A DNA stretch of 64,000 bases, from positions 186,001-250,000 of the forward strand of contig NZ_VAJL01000001.1 of the NCBI RefSeq assembly GCF_006175945.1. Reading direction: 5' to 3'. Made by a program: the position numbers and the translations under genes. This DNA is from Chryseobacterium mulctrae. Lineage in GTDB: Bacteria > Bacteroidota > Bacteroidia > Flavobacteriales > Weeksellaceae. The notes beneath the pieces are model-generated. The model made no database searches, was not told where the DNA came from, and saw only the letters and a list, made by a program, of their open reading frames with translations. Positions 51,171 through 61,043 of the stretch are shown here, piece by piece. Within the stretch, counting starts at the first letter, position 1. Every line of letters begins with the position of its first letter.

Positions 51171-52160
51171 CTAAAACGCAATTGGTTTTAAATTCAGTCC
51201 TGAATTTTCTTCCCAACCCATTGCAATATTCACGTTTTGAACCGCCTGTCCGGAAGCTCCTTTCAACAAATTGTCAATCGCTGAGTGAATAACCGCAACA
51301 TTTCCACTCTTTTCTATATGAATCATACAGCGATTGGTATTGACAACCTGTTTTAAATCAATTGCTTTTTCACTTACCTTTACAAAAGGTTCATCTGCAT
51401 AAAAATCCTTAAACAATTGATTGATATCTGAAAGTTCTAAATCTGTTTTTACCGTGGAACTCGTAAAAATCCCTCTTGCAAAATCCCCTCTCCATGGAAC
51501 AAAATTCAGACTGATCTCATTTTTATTAAAAGAAACTAACTGCTGTAAGATCTCATCTACATGTTGATGTGTCAGAGTTTTATAAGCCGAAATATTATCA
51601 TTCCTCCAGGTAAAATGGGTCGTCGGCTGCAAAGACTGACCCGCTCCTGTAGAACCTGTAATTCCCGTTGAGTGCACTTCATTCAACAAACCTTTTTGAG
51701 CTAATGGAAGCAAAGCCAATTGAATTGCCGTTGCAAAACATCCAGGATTGGCAATACTTTTCGCTCCTAAGAGTTGTTTTTTGTTGATTTCAGGTAATCC
51801 GTAGATAAAATTTCTGTTTGCGAAATCTCCCTCTAAACGAAAATCATTTCCTAAATCGATGACCAACGTTTCATCTTTTACCCCATTTTGAGCTAGCCAA
51901 TTCTGACTTTCTTTGTGAGGAAGACATAAAAATAAAATATCTACCTCTTCAGGCTGATCTGTTAAAACCATTTCACAAACCGTCGCTAAATCCGGGTACA
52001 GATCTGAAATTCTTGTCCCCGAATTTGAACGACTATATAAAAAACTCAAAGACACATTGGGATGAAAAGCCAACAGACGAACCAGTTCGCTTCCTGTGTA
52101 ACCGTTGGCTCCGATGATTCCTGCTGTTTTTATTTCTTTTTGATTAATCATTTTTTTCAA
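51171..52160 (-). CDS. argC: N-acyl-gamma-glutamyl-phosphate reductase
   Basis: The 329-residue protein has the NADP-binding GIIGANGYTGSELVRLL at the N-terminus and the catalytic Cys in ANPGCFATAIQLALLPL. GSTGAGQSLQPTTHF and a C-terminal NLLKGASGQAVQN are also present. Two start codons are possible (M1 and M4). It reduces acylglutamyl phosphate to the semialdehyde. It follows argG after 67 bp containing two small hairpins. Confidence 0.95.
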   Translation of the reverse strand: MKKMINQKEIKTAGIIGANGYTGSELVRLLAFHPNVSLSFLYSRSNSGTRISDLYPDLATVCEMVLTDQPEEVDILFLCLPHKESQNWLAQNGVKDETLVIDLGNDFRLEGDFANRNFIYGLPEINKKQLLGAKSIANPGCFATAIQLALLPLAQKGLLNEVHSTGITGSTGAGQSLQPTTHFTWRNDNISAYKTLTHQHVDEILQQLVSFNKNEISLNFVPWRGDFARGIFTSSTVKTDLELSDINQLFKDFYADEPFVKVSEKAIDLKQVVNTNRCMIHIEKSGNVAVIHSAIDNLLKGASGQAVQNVNIAMGWEENSGLNLKPIAF

Positions 52161-52227
52161 TAATTATTTTTGATAGGATTTTCATCCTACCCTGATTTAA
52201 GTCGTCCCTTCGGGACTTCCCGTTGAA

Positions 52228-53424
52228 TTAATTTATATTTTGATTAATCTGATGATATATATTTAAAGAATTGCTTACGATTTTCGTGTAGCCTTTCACA
52301 TCTTCGCCCGTCCATGCTCTATTTGCTTCGCCATAGCTTCCGAATTTATCAGACATTAGATCATACTTAGATTCAATTCCATTTAAGATAAATCTATAGG
52401 GATGAAGCGTTACAAATACTTTTCCGCTAACTGTTTTCTGAGAATCATCTAAGAAAGACTCGATATTTCTCATCACAGGATCTAAGAAAAGTGCTTCGTG
52501 AAGCCAGTTTCCGTACCAATCAGACAATTGAGATTTCATCATCTGCTGATATTTTGAAAGCGTATGTTTCTCCAATAAATGATGCGCTTTGATGATCACA
52601 GACGCCGCAGCTGCTTCAAACCCTACTCTTCCTTTAATTCCGACAATCGTGTCTCCAACGTGGATATCACGACCGATTCCGTAAACAGAAGCTAATTTTT
52701 CAATCTTTTGAATTGCATAAACCGAATGTTCAAAATTTTCTCCATTAACTGCTACAACTTCACCATTTTTAAACTCGATTTCCAATTCTGAAGGCTGAGT
52801 TTCTTTAATTTGAGATGGAAAAGCTTCTTCCGGCAAATAGTTTCTTGAAGTCAAGGTTTCTTTTCCGCCAACTGATGTTCCCCAAAGTCCTTTATTTACA
52901 GAATATTGTGCTTTTTGGAATTCCATTTCATAACCGTGGTTTTTCAAAAACTCAATTTCTTCTTCACGGGATAAAGCCATATCACGAATTGGCGTAATAA
53001 TTTCTACATTCGGACACATTACCTGGAAGATCAAATCGAAACGAACTTGGTCATTTCCCGCACCTGTGCTTCCGTGAGCAATCGCATCAGCTCCAACTTC
53101 AATCGCAAACTTTGCAATTTTCTGAGCCTGAATCGTACGTTCTGCACTTACAGACAAAGGATAGGTATTGTTTTTCAACACATTACCGAAAATCAAATAC
53201 TTTACACAAGAATTGTAATAATCTTCCTGAGCATCTACGCACCTGTATTCTTTCACCCCAAGATTGAAGGCTTTTTTTTCCAGTTCTTTTTCTTCTTCTT
53301 TAGAAAAACCTCCGGTATTTACAGTCACTGCATATACCTCATATCCAAGTGTTTCACTCAGATATTTGGCACAGTAAGAGGTATCTAAACCTCCGCTAAA
53401 CGCTAAGATTACTTTCTTGCTCAT
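52228..53424 (-). CDS. argG: Argininosuccinate synthase
   Basis: ATG 53424 (MSKKVILAFSGGLDTSYCAK) is the family start; the longer frame from 53451 adds nine unconserved residues. The 398-residue protein has the PP-loop AFSGGLDTS, AIAHGSTGAGNDQVRFD, and the ARGS-type end regions. It joins citrulline and aspartate using ATP. It overlaps the GNAT gene upstream by about 29 bp, so the two are coupled. First biosynthetic gene after the acetyltransferase. Confidence 0.95.
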   Translation of the reverse strand: MSKKVILAFSGGLDTSYCAKYLSETLGYEVYAVTVNTGGFSKEEEKELEKKAFNLGVKEYRCVDAQEDYYNSCVKYLIFGNVLKNNTYPLSVSAERTIQAQKIAKFAIEVGADAIAHGSTGAGNDQVRFDLIFQVMCPNVEIITPIRDMALSREEEIEFLKNHGYEMEFQKAQYSVNKGLWGTSVGGKETLTSRNYLPEEAFPSQIKETQPSELEIEFKNGEVVAVNGENFEHSVYAIQKIEKLASVYGIGRDIHVGDTIVGIKGRVGFEAAAASVIIKAHHLLEKHTLSKYQQMMKSQLSDWYGNWLHEALFLDPVMRNIESFLDDSQKTVSGKVFVTLHPYRFILNGIESKYDLMSDKFGSYGEANRAWTGEDVKGYTKIVSNSLNIYHQINQNIN

Positions 53425-53995
53425 TTTGATATTGATTTTCGGGTTGATCATTTACAACCTCATTTACTTTATTATTATCGGGAACGAAAAGCATTGCTGT
53501 ACAAAGACAGTTCTTACGTTCCTTTTTCATTAAAATTTCATAATTCACACAGTTCTTGCAACCGTTCCAAAATTCCTCATCTTGTGTCAATTCAGAATAA
53601 ATTACAGGTTTGTACCCTAAATCACTGTTAATTTTCATCACAGCAAGACCTGTTGTCAAGCCAAATATTTTCGCATTCGGAAATTTCTCTCTTGACAAAG
53701 CAAACACTCTATCTTTGATCAAGGTTGCAATACCTCCATGCCTGAATTTTGGAGAAACAATTAATCCAGAGTTAGCCACAAACTGACCATGCGACCAGGT
53801 TTCAATATAACAGAAACCCACCCACTCTCCATTTTCAGTGGCTACAACAGCATTGCCTTCTGAAATCTTTTTACTTAAATATTCTATAGAACGTTTTGCA
53901 ATACCCGTCCCTCTTCGCTGTGCAGAATCATACATTTCCTGCTGTATTTCACTCACATACATTAGATGCATGGACGAGGAAATTTCTATTTCCAT
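53396..53995 (-). CDS. GNAT acyltransferase heading the arginine cluster (putative N-acylglutamate synthase)
   Basis: The 199-residue protein has one GNAT domain: NAVVATENGEWVGFCYIETW, LIVSPKFRHGGIATLIKDRV at the acyl-CoA loop, and NSDLGYKPVIYSELTQ near its end. A Cys-rich stretch follows (NGCKNCVNYEIL...NCLCTA). It is first in the arginine operon and overlaps argG, so it is the natural candidate for the missing acylglutamate synthase; no argA or argJ is present. The donor could be acetyl- or succinyl-CoA. Supported by position, not by residues. Confidence 0.7.
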   Translation of the reverse strand: MEIEISSSMHLMYVSEIQQEMYDSAQRRGTGIAKRSIEYLSKKISEGNAVVATENGEWVGFCYIETWSHGQFVANSGLIVSPKFRHGGIATLIKDRVFALSREKFPNAKIFGLTTGLAVMKINSDLGYKPVIYSELTQDEEFWNGCKNCVNYEILMKKERKNCLCTAMLFVPDNNKVNEVVNDQPENQYQNEQESNLSV

Positions 53996-54054
53996 TTATT
54001 TATCTGAATTTTTTGGCAAATTTAAAACATAATAACTTTAAAAACCAAATTAAA

Positions 54055-54101
54055 AAGATAATTTTATCGAATTAAATTAATATACAGGTAATTTTATCTT
54101 T
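54055..54101. promoter_or_regulatory. Inverted repeat in arg/InsA-like divergent promoter region
   Basis: AAAGATAA (54055) and TTATCTTT (54094) are inverted 31 bp apart in the 160-bp divergent gap. It is a possible operator for the arginine operon or the plus-strand gene. Weak evidence. Confidence 0.3.
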
Positions 54102-54155
54102 ACAGTAAATTAACATTTTGCTAAATTATTATATATTTGCTAAAAAAATATAGTT

Positions 54156-54572
54156 ATGGAAAATAACTGTCCGAAATGCAAGAGTACAAATATTGTAAAA
54201 AGCGGAATTATCAATGAGAAACAAAGGTTTCATTGTAAGGACTGCAACTATTATTTTACGGTAAAAAAACTTGGTAAACAGATTGATGATTATTACGTAA
54301 CAAAAGCTTTGCAACTATATCTTGAAGGATTGAGCTTCCGTGAAATAGAGCGAATTATTGGCGTTTCTCATGTAACAATCAGTTCATGGATCAAGAAATA
54401 CAATATCACAAGACCTCCTCATTCAGGCTTTCATCCTGTTTATAAAATTTTAAAACAAAATGAGCTGATTGAATATATTGCCAAAGAAGAAAACATTAAA
54501 GATTCCGGTTTAATTATTACCCAATTTGCAGATAAATATATGTTGATCAAATGGGAGCGTTTTAAGAAATAA
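54156..54572 (+). CDS. InsA-like zinc-finger/HTH protein without transposase partner
   Basis: The 138-residue protein starts with a zinc ribbon of the IS1 InsA type (NCPKCKSTNIVKSG, then FHCKDCNYYF) followed by a helix-turn-helix (LYLEGLSFREIERIIGVSHV, TISSWIKKY). The last 45 residues are unlike IS1. No InsB or other transposase and no IS ends are present, so it looks like a domesticated regulator. It sits before the porin and transporter genes in the same direction and may control them. A TATATTTG box lies at 54132-54139. Confidence 0.75.
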   Translation: MENNCPKCKSTNIVKSGIINEKQRFHCKDCNYYFTVKKLGKQIDDYYVTKALQLYLEGLSFREIERIIGVSHVTISSWIKKYNITRPPHSGFHPVYKILKQNELIEYIAKEENIKDSGLIITQFADKYMLIKWERFKK

Positions 54573-54798
54573 TTTTCTGAATGATGAGTTATGAATTATA
54601 AGTTATAAGTTTTTTATAAAACTTAATTCAATGATTATCAATAATTTAATTTAAAATAAAAAAGAACTTTCGAACTCATAATCCATCATTTATAATTCAT
54701 AACTATATACACAGCATAAATATATATTAAATTTTTATAACTAAATTATTAATTACAATTTGGCTTTCACAAAATAACAGCCAAAAAATTAATAATTT
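54573..54798. repeat. Inverted repeat in gap before porin gene
   Basis: ATGATGAGTTATGAATTATA (about 54581) and its imperfect complement TTATAATTCATAACT (54690) flank about 90 bp. It can form a long AT-rich hairpin or terminator between the InsA-like gene and the porin gene. Confidence 0.6.
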
Positions 54799-56178
54799 AT
54801 GAAGAAAATATTAAGTTTTATTGGATTAGCTTTAATTAGCTGTTCTGTATACGGTCAAGGCTCTCCTGATTATGGAAATGGTTTAAAAATAAATTTAAAT
54901 CTTGAAGGAGATAAATATGTTAGATTTATTTTATGGGATCAGTTCTGGATCAGGAACACAGAAATGAATCCCGGAAGTATGGTTGGAGGTGAACCTACCG
55001 ACAATACCTGGAATTTAGGAAACCGAAGAGCCCGTATTTTGGCTTACGCACAAGTAACCAAGCGTTATATGATCTTATTGCATTTCGGAATGAATAATCA
55101 AACTTTCATTAACGGTGGCGCAACCGGAACAACCGGAACAGGAGGTTATGGAAACGGCAAAAAAACACAACTTTTCTTTCATGATGCCTGGAATGAATAT
55201 GCCGTAATTATGCCGGGTGAAGCAGGGAAATTCAGCTTAACTTTAGGAGGCGGACTTCATTATTACATGGGACTTTCCCGTATGACAATGGCTTCAACAT
55301 TAAACTTTCTTACGGTAGATTCTCCTATTTTCAGCTGGCCTTTAATTGATAATTCCGACCAGTTTGCAAGACAAATGGGAGTTTTCGCAAAAGGTAAATA
55401 TGGAAAGTTTGAATACCGAATGAGTTTAAACAAGCCATTCGCAACAGATTTAACTCCTTCAAATACTTTAATTCCAGGAAATGAAGTTGCAGTTGACAAC
55501 AACGGAAACCCCAATTGGTCTAAAGCGGGTTATTTTGAATACCAATTTTTAGATACAGAATCTAATCTTCTTCCTTTCAAAGTAGGTTCTTACTTAGGGA
55601 CAAAAAAAGTTTTCAACGTTGGTGCTGGTTTTTATCATCAAGCCGAGGGAACAAGAACTTCAGTCAACTCAAATATTGAAAAACACGACATCACGCTACT
55701 TTCGGCAGATGCTTTTGCCGACATTCCTTTAGGTGAAGCAAAAAATAAAATGGCAGTTTCGGCTTATGCAGGATATTTCAACTATAATTTCGGACCCAAT
55801 TACGTTAGAAATTTAGGAACCATGAATATTGCAGCGAACGACCCGAATTTTGTCGGACAAAGAGCTTTGGCAGGTCCTGGAAATTTACAGCCGATGATCG
55901 GTACAGGAAATGTAGTTTATGCTCAAGCGGGTTTGTTACTTCCCAATCAGGCAGAAAAACCGAAAGTCAGAATTCAGCCTTTTGCAGCCTATACTTACAA
56001 AGATTTTGAAGCATTCGACAAACCATCTTCACAGTTTGATGTGGGAGCCAACTGGTTTTTAGACGGTCATCATGCGAAAATTACCACACAATACTCTACA
56101 AGACCGGTTTACACAAGCCCAACTGAGAGTCCGAAATCCAAAGGAGAATTTATTGTACAACTTCAGATCTATCTATAA
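54799..56178 (+). CDS. Outer-membrane beta-barrel porin
   Basis: The 459-residue protein has a signal peptide (MKKILSFIGLALISCSVYGQ) and alternating hydrophobic strands ending in GEFIVQLQIYL, the terminal strand of an outer-membrane barrel. The family resembles the porins found before MFS carboxylate transporters in flavobacteria. Together with the inner-membrane symporter 45 bp downstream it should admit small organic acids. The Gly/Thr/Asn-rich loop near residue 110 (GGATGTTGTGGYGNG) is probably surface exposed. Confidence 0.8.
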   Translation: MKKILSFIGLALISCSVYGQGSPDYGNGLKINLNLEGDKYVRFILWDQFWIRNTEMNPGSMVGGEPTDNTWNLGNRRARILAYAQVTKRYMILLHFGMNNQTFINGGATGTTGTGGYGNGKKTQLFFHDAWNEYAVIMPGEAGKFSLTLGGGLHYYMGLSRMTMASTLNFLTVDSPIFSWPLIDNSDQFARQMGVFAKGKYGKFEYRMSLNKPFATDLTPSNTLIPGNEVAVDNNGNPNWSKAGYFEYQFLDTESNLLPFKVGSYLGTKKVFNVGAGFYHQAEGTRTSVNSNIEKHDITLLSADAFADIPLGEAKNKMAVSAYAGYFNYNFGPNYVRNLGTMNIAANDPNFVGQRALAGPGNLQPMIGTGNVVYAQAGLLLPNQAEKPKVRIQPFAAYTYKDFEAFDKPSSQFDVGANWFLDGHHAKITTQYSTRPVYTSPTESPKSKGEFIVQLQIYL

Positions 56179-56223
56179 AAATTAATTTCCATTATAATAA
56201 TTTAAACAAAAAAATCTAGTGAT

Positions 56224-57804
56224 ATGAGCGAACAACACCACGATGCTTACGAAAATATGACAGATAAGCAGAAAAACCGCACCATCTGGAGTGTCATCAC
56301 TGCATCATCTCTCGGAACCTTGATAGAATGGTATGATTTCTATATTTTCGGAAGTTTAGCCGTCGTTTTAGCGACAAAATTTTTCCCCGCAGACAATCCT
56401 ACCGCAGCATTTTTATCTACACTGGCAACTTTTGCAGCAGGATTTGTAGTAAGACCTTTCGGAGCTTTATTCTTCGGAAGATTGGGAGATATTATCGGAA
56501 GGAAATATACTTTTCTCGTGACTTTATTAATCATGGGATTCTCCACCTTTCTGATTGGATGTATTCCTGGATATGAAACTATAGGATATTTGGCGCCAGT
56601 TTTAGTTTTAATTTTAAGACTTTTACAAGGTTTAGCTTTGGGAGGTGAATACGGTGGAGCAGCAACTTATGTTGCGGAATATTCACAGCCACACCGAAGA
56701 GGTTACTGGACTTCATGGATTCAAACTACCGCAACTGCAGGGCTTTTCATTTCTTTAATTGTTATTTTAATTACAAAAAATACACTTTCTGCTGAAGATT
56801 TTGATTCCTGGGGATGGAGAGTTCCATTTTGGATCTCAATTTTAATGGTGGGAGTTTCTTATTTCATCAGAAAAAACATGAAGGAGTCTCCGCTTTTTGC
56901 AAAGGCTAAAAGTGAAGGAAAAACTTCTAAAAATCCTTTAAAAGAAAGTTTCGGTAATAAATTCAACTTCAAGTTTGTCTTATTGGCATTATTCGGAGCA
57001 GCGATGGGACAAGGTGTAATTTGGTATACAGGACAATTTTACGCCATGAGTTTCCTCCAAAAAGTAATGAATATCAACTCAATGCAGGTAGACTATTTAA
57101 TGGCAACAGCTTTATTGATGGGAACTCCTTTCTTCGTATTCTTCGGCTGGCTTTCAGATAAAATTGGAAGAAAAGCAATTATGATGACCGGAATGTTGGT
57201 TGCTATTTTAGCCTACAGACCGATTTATGATGCTATGTACAAAAGTGTAAACATTGAAGCAAAAACGGTGGCGAGTGACGGCATTAAAGAAACCAGAGTT
57301 GCAGCAATTCATAAAGAAATCGCAACAGACAGCTTAGTTACTTTCCATAAAGAAACTACTTTCACCGACGGAACTTTAATTAAAAAAGACAGTATCATTC
57401 ACTGGTCTGCAACAGGTCCGGTAATGAAAGACGGAAAAGCTGAAGAGCCGAAAGTTTCCACAGCTATTACTTTGAACGACGACACAAGATGGTATTTGGT
57501 ATTCCTTGTATTTATTCAGGTGATTTTCGTAACGATGGTTTACGGCCCGATTGCAGCATTCTTAGTTGAAATGTTCCCTGTGAGGATCCGTTACACCTCG
57601 ATGTCTTTACCGTATCATATTGGTAATGGGGTTTTTGGAGGACTACTTCCTGCAGTTGCCACTTATCTCGTAACTTCCGGAAAAGATGCAGGACATCCAA
57701 CCTGGTATCTTGAAGGACTTTGGTATCCGATTGGAGTTGCCGCAGTCTGTTTGGTCATCGGATTGATCTACCTTAAAAATAAGAACAACAATATCCACGA
57801 TTAA
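56224..57804 (+). CDS. MFS metabolite:proton symporter (MHS type)
   Basis: The 526-residue protein has twelve spans with the family marks SSLGTLIEWYDFYIFG in span 1, RLGDIIGRKYTFL between spans 2 and 3, and the pair QGLALGGEYGGAATYVAEY. The second half has GWLSDKIGRKAIM. Unusually, about 80 hydrophilic residues (about 340-420, KSVNIEAKTVASDG onward) are inserted in the second half of the transporter. Likely takes up a carboxylate such as acetate or propionate, given the CoA ligases downstream; substrate not proven. Confidence 0.85.
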   Translation: MSEQHHDAYENMTDKQKNRTIWSVITASSLGTLIEWYDFYIFGSLAVVLATKFFPADNPTAAFLSTLATFAAGFVVRPFGALFFGRLGDIIGRKYTFLVTLLIMGFSTFLIGCIPGYETIGYLAPVLVLILRLLQGLALGGEYGGAATYVAEYSQPHRRGYWTSWIQTTATAGLFISLIVILITKNTLSAEDFDSWGWRVPFWISILMVGVSYFIRKNMKESPLFAKAKSEGKTSKNPLKESFGNKFNFKFVLLALFGAAMGQGVIWYTGQFYAMSFLQKVMNINSMQVDYLMATALLMGTPFFVFFGWLSDKIGRKAIMMTGMLVAILAYRPIYDAMYKSVNIEAKTVASDGIKETRVAAIHKEIATDSLVTFHKETTFTDGTLIKKDSIIHWSATGPVMKDGKAEEPKVSTAITLNDDTRWYLVFLVFIQVIFVTMVYGPIAAFLVEMFPVRIRYTSMSLPYHIGNGVFGGLLPAVATYLVTSGKDAGHPTWYLEGLWYPIGVAAVCLVIGLIYLKNKNNNIHD

Positions 57805-57848
57805 TAGGGATAATCACTTAAAAATTTATTAATTTTAAATCTACTAAA

Positions 57849-58076
57849 ATGAACGGATTAAAAAAAATATTAGGCATTGTCTGGATTTTAGCCGCCTTAG
57901 TTGTTGCCTACTTCGGAATAACAGTGATGGGCGTACCTAAACTCACTTCAGGAAAACAGGAGGACCTTGTATTCGGAATCATTATACTTTTTGTATTGGT
58001 ACCGATCGTAACAGGCGGAATGGCAATCTTCGGATATTATTCTTTAACAGGAGAATACTCTGACGATAAAGTTTAA
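57849..58076 (+). CDS. Small two-span membrane protein (DUF6814-like)
   Basis: The 75-residue protein has two membrane helices (KILGIVWILAALVVAYFGIT and FGIIILFVLVPIVTGGMAIF). It follows the MFS gene by 44 bp and is likely an accessory subunit of that transporter. The DUF6814 name is from memory. Nothing else is known. Confidence 0.65.
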   Translation: MNGLKKILGIVWILAALVVAYFGITVMGVPKLTSGKQEDLVFGIIILFVLVPIVTGGMAIFGYYSLTGEYSDDKV

Positions 58077-58092
58077 ACTATAAACGATAGAT

Positions 58093-58126
58093 GATAATTG
58101 ATGAATGATTTTGTTCATCAATTATC
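58093..58126 (+). terminator. Hairpin between small membrane protein genes
   Basis: A perfect 13-bp stem GATAATTGATGAA / TTCATCAATTATC with an 8-base loop is followed by TTTT. It may partly terminate the transporter transcript before the symporter-kinase genes. Confidence 0.65.
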
Positions 58127-58151
58127 TTTTATCATTGATTATTCAATATTC

Positions 58152-58346
58152 ATGAAAAAGCGACACGAACAAAAACTGATTATTCTGAGCGTAGGTTTAC
58201 TTATTGCTTTCAGCATTCCTGTTTCATTGCTTTTTAACAGTGAAAGGGAAATTTTCGGTTACCCGATGATCCTTGTTTACCTATTCGCAGTCTGGATGAT
58301 CTCCATCATTATTTCTTTTGTAATCGTAAAAAAATATGATGAGTAG
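58152..58346 (+). CDS. Small two-span membrane protein preceding symporter-kinase
   Basis: ATG 58152 (MKKRHEQKLIILSVGLLIAF) begins a 64-residue protein with two membrane helices; the frame from 58098 would begin inside the hairpin. It overlaps the symporter-kinase start by 11 bp. Tiny proteins of this kind often accompany sodium/solute symporters as a small subunit. Role inferred from position. Confidence 0.7.
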   Translation: MKKRHEQKLIILSVGLLIAFSIPVSLLFNSEREIFGYPMILVYLFAVWMISIIISFVIVKKYDE

Positions 58347-61008
58347 TTTCGCATTATTTATCGTTGTTTTAATTTACCTCGCACTTTTGTTCTTAGTTGC
58401 TCATTTGGCAGAGAAGAAGAAGAGCAAGCTTTGGATTAACAACCCTTACATCTATGCATTGTCTCTTGCGGTGTACTGCACTGCATGGACGTATTATGGA
58501 AGTATCGGCGTAGCAGCGACAAGCGGTCTCAATTATTTACCCATTTACATCGGTCCCATCATGGTCATTCCGGCTTGGATTTACATTAATACAAGAATTG
58601 TAAGAATCTCAAGAGTTAATAAAATAAGTAGTCTTGCAGATTTCATTTCTTTGCGATACGGAAACAGCAGAAGCTTCAGCGCAATCATTACTTTGGTTTG
58701 CCTTTTTGCGATCATTCCTTACATCGGATTACAGATAAAAGCAATATCTGAAACATTTCACTTAGTGACAGAGACCAGTGTTTCTAAAAATATTTTTACC
58801 GACAGCGGAACTTTTGTAGTTGTTTTAATCGCTGTATTTTCATCTTATTACGGAACGAAATATGTAGACGCTTCCGAAAAACGTTTAGGAATTATCTCCG
58901 CAATCGCATTAGAAAGCTTTCTTAAATTATTTTTCATTATTATTTTAGGATTATTTGTCATTTACTATGCTTTTGACGGGTTTTCAGATTTATATCAAAA
59001 GGCGAGTAAATTTTCAGATTTTAAAGCAAAAAATACATTTAACGGAATTGAAGGCGCCATGAACTGGATGGTTCTCTGCTTAATTTCCGGAACAGCAATT
59101 TGTATTTTACCTAGACAGTTTCACACCGCAATTGTCGAAAACAGACAGGAAAAACATATTAAAACCGCAATTTGGTTTTTTCCGTTATATCTTTTAATGT
59201 TTACCATTTTCATCTTTCCGATCGCATGGGGTGGAAGAGTGATCTTTCAAGGTCAAAACGTAAATCCGGAGTTCTACTCCATTCTCATTCCCCAACATTT
59301 TGATAATACTTTGATTACAGTTTTGGTATTTTTAGGAGGTTTGAGTTCGTGCATTTCAATGATTATTATTTCAGCAATCACTTTGTCGATCATGCTTTCC
59401 AACAACCTGATCATTCCTTACGGTTTATTAGGAAAATTTAAAGCTGAAAATGAAACTCAAAATACCAGAAACATTACCAACGTACGTAAATTTTCAATTT
59501 TCGGATTGATTATCGTAGCGTTTGCTTTTTATAAATATTTCATTTTAAAAACTTCATTAGATTCAGTTGGGTTAATTTCGTTTGTCATTATTGCGCAATT
59601 GGCTCCTGCATTTTTCGGCGCTATATTTTGGCGAAGAGGAAGCTACAAAGGTGCAATCATCGGGCTTTTTGCAGGACTAATTATTTGCTACTTCGGATTG
59701 ATTGTACCCCAATATTATTTTTCATACAACTCAGAAATTAAAGGAGCTTTACGCGATATGTATGACGTTTTCAACTTCTTCAGTATTCCGTATTTAGGAA
59801 GAATTCCTGAAATTTTCTTTTGGTCTATCTTAGTGAATACAGGTTTGTTTACCATTCTTTCTGTAAGCATGAAAGGAAATTACCGTGAGCGAAATTTTGC
59901 CGAATTATATGTTGACATCGATAAGTATATTCAAAATCATGAGAATGCATTTATCTGGAGAGGAACCGCTTATGTTTCTGACATCAAAAATATTTTGGAG
60001 CGTTTTTTAGGTAAAAAGAAAACCGAACAGGCAATGCGGATTTTCAACATCAAGTACAATATCGATTCGCAAACCGAAACTGCAGATTCAAGATTTATAA
60101 AATTCTCTGAAAACCTTTTAGCAGGAAGGATTGGGACAGCTTCTGCCAAAATTCTAATTGAAGGAGTAACCAAAGAAGACAAAATATCTTTGAAAGAAGT
60201 TTTAAATATTTTAGAAGAATCCAAAGAAAACATAACGTTAAACAAGAAACTTACAGAAAAATCTGAAGAACTGAAACAACTTTCAAACGACCTGAGCGCA
60301 GCCAATGAAAATCTAATTGTAAAAGACCGCCAGAAAGATGATTTCCTTGATTCTGTCGCACACGAATTAAGAACTCCGATTACAGCCATCCGTTCAGCCG
60401 GAGAAATTTTAGCAGATGATGACGATATTCCTTTAGATATTAAAAGGGAATTTTTAAACAATATCATCACAGAATCTGACCGTTTAAGTGAGATCATCAA
60501 CGATATTCTTTATTTGGATAAACTTCAGCATGGAGAAATTGCTTTAAATATTCAGGAAAACAACATTATTGAAACTTACAAAAAAGCTTTAAACCCTATT
60601 TTACATTTAATTCAACAGAAATTCATTCATGTAAGCGAAGTCGATCTACTTCATAATTATCTGTTTGAATTTGATGAAGCGAGAATGATTCAACTTTTTC
60701 AAAATATACTTGGAAATGCTTTGAAATTCACTGAAGAACAAGGTACAATTCAGACTAAATTTTCAGAAAAAGAGAATCTTTTAATTATAAAAATATTCAA
60801 CACCGGAAAAAACATTCCGGAAGAAGATCTGGAAGTTATTTTTGATAAATTTTACCAGTCTAAAAATCAAAACATTATAAAGCCAACAGGAAGCGGTCTC
60901 GGTCTTGCCATTTCAAAAAGAATTGTAGAAGCCCACAACGGAACTATAAAAGCAGAAAACAGTGGATTAGGGGTGACTTTTACCGTTACCTTAACCCGAA
61001 AAATATAA
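58336..61008 (+). CDS. Sodium/solute symporter fused to histidine kinase (CrbS/MxtR type)
   Basis: The 890-residue protein begins with a sodium/solute symporter-type domain of about 13 spans (residues 1-520; SLAVYCTAWTYYGSIGVA and ISSLADFISLRYG are typical). A linker of about 120 residues follows. The kinase core has His676 (DSVAHELRTPITAI), an N-box FQNILGNALKFTEEQG and a G-box KPTGSGLGLAISKRIVEAHN near 850. Proteobacterial CrbS/MxtR kinases of this type sense acetate and switch on acetyl-CoA synthetase. The adjacent ligase genes support the same role here. Confidence 0.88.
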   Translation: MMSSFALFIVVLIYLALLFLVAHLAEKKKSKLWINNPYIYALSLAVYCTAWTYYGSIGVAATSGLNYLPIYIGPIMVIPAWIYINTRIVRISRVNKISSLADFISLRYGNSRSFSAIITLVCLFAIIPYIGLQIKAISETFHLVTETSVSKNIFTDSGTFVVVLIAVFSSYYGTKYVDASEKRLGIISAIALESFLKLFFIIILGLFVIYYAFDGFSDLYQKASKFSDFKAKNTFNGIEGAMNWMVLCLISGTAICILPRQFHTAIVENRQEKHIKTAIWFFPLYLLMFTIFIFPIAWGGRVIFQGQNVNPEFYSILIPQHFDNTLITVLVFLGGLSSCISMIIISAITLSIMLSNNLIIPYGLLGKFKAENETQNTRNITNVRKFSIFGLIIVAFAFYKYFILKTSLDSVGLISFVIIAQLAPAFFGAIFWRRGSYKGAIIGLFAGLIICYFGLIVPQYYFSYNSEIKGALRDMYDVFNFFSIPYLGRIPEIFFWSILVNTGLFTILSVSMKGNYRERNFAELYVDIDKYIQNHENAFIWRGTAYVSDIKNILERFLGKKKTEQAMRIFNIKYNIDSQTETADSRFIKFSENLLAGRIGTASAKILIEGVTKEDKISLKEVLNILEESKENITLNKKLTEKSEELKQLSNDLSAANENLIVKDRQKDDFLDSVAHELRTPITAIRSAGEILADDDDIPLDIKREFLNNIITESDRLSEIINDILYLDKLQHGEIALNIQENNIIETYKKALNPILHLIQQKFIHVSEVDLLHNYLFEFDEARMIQLFQNILGNALKFTEEQGTIQTKFSEKENLLIIKIFNTGKNIPEEDLEVIFDKFYQSKNQNIIKPTGSGLGLAISKRIVEAHNGTIKAENSGLGVTFTVTLTRKI

Positions 61009-61043
61009 AAAGTAATGAAGTTGAACCTTAACGATGTACAAAA

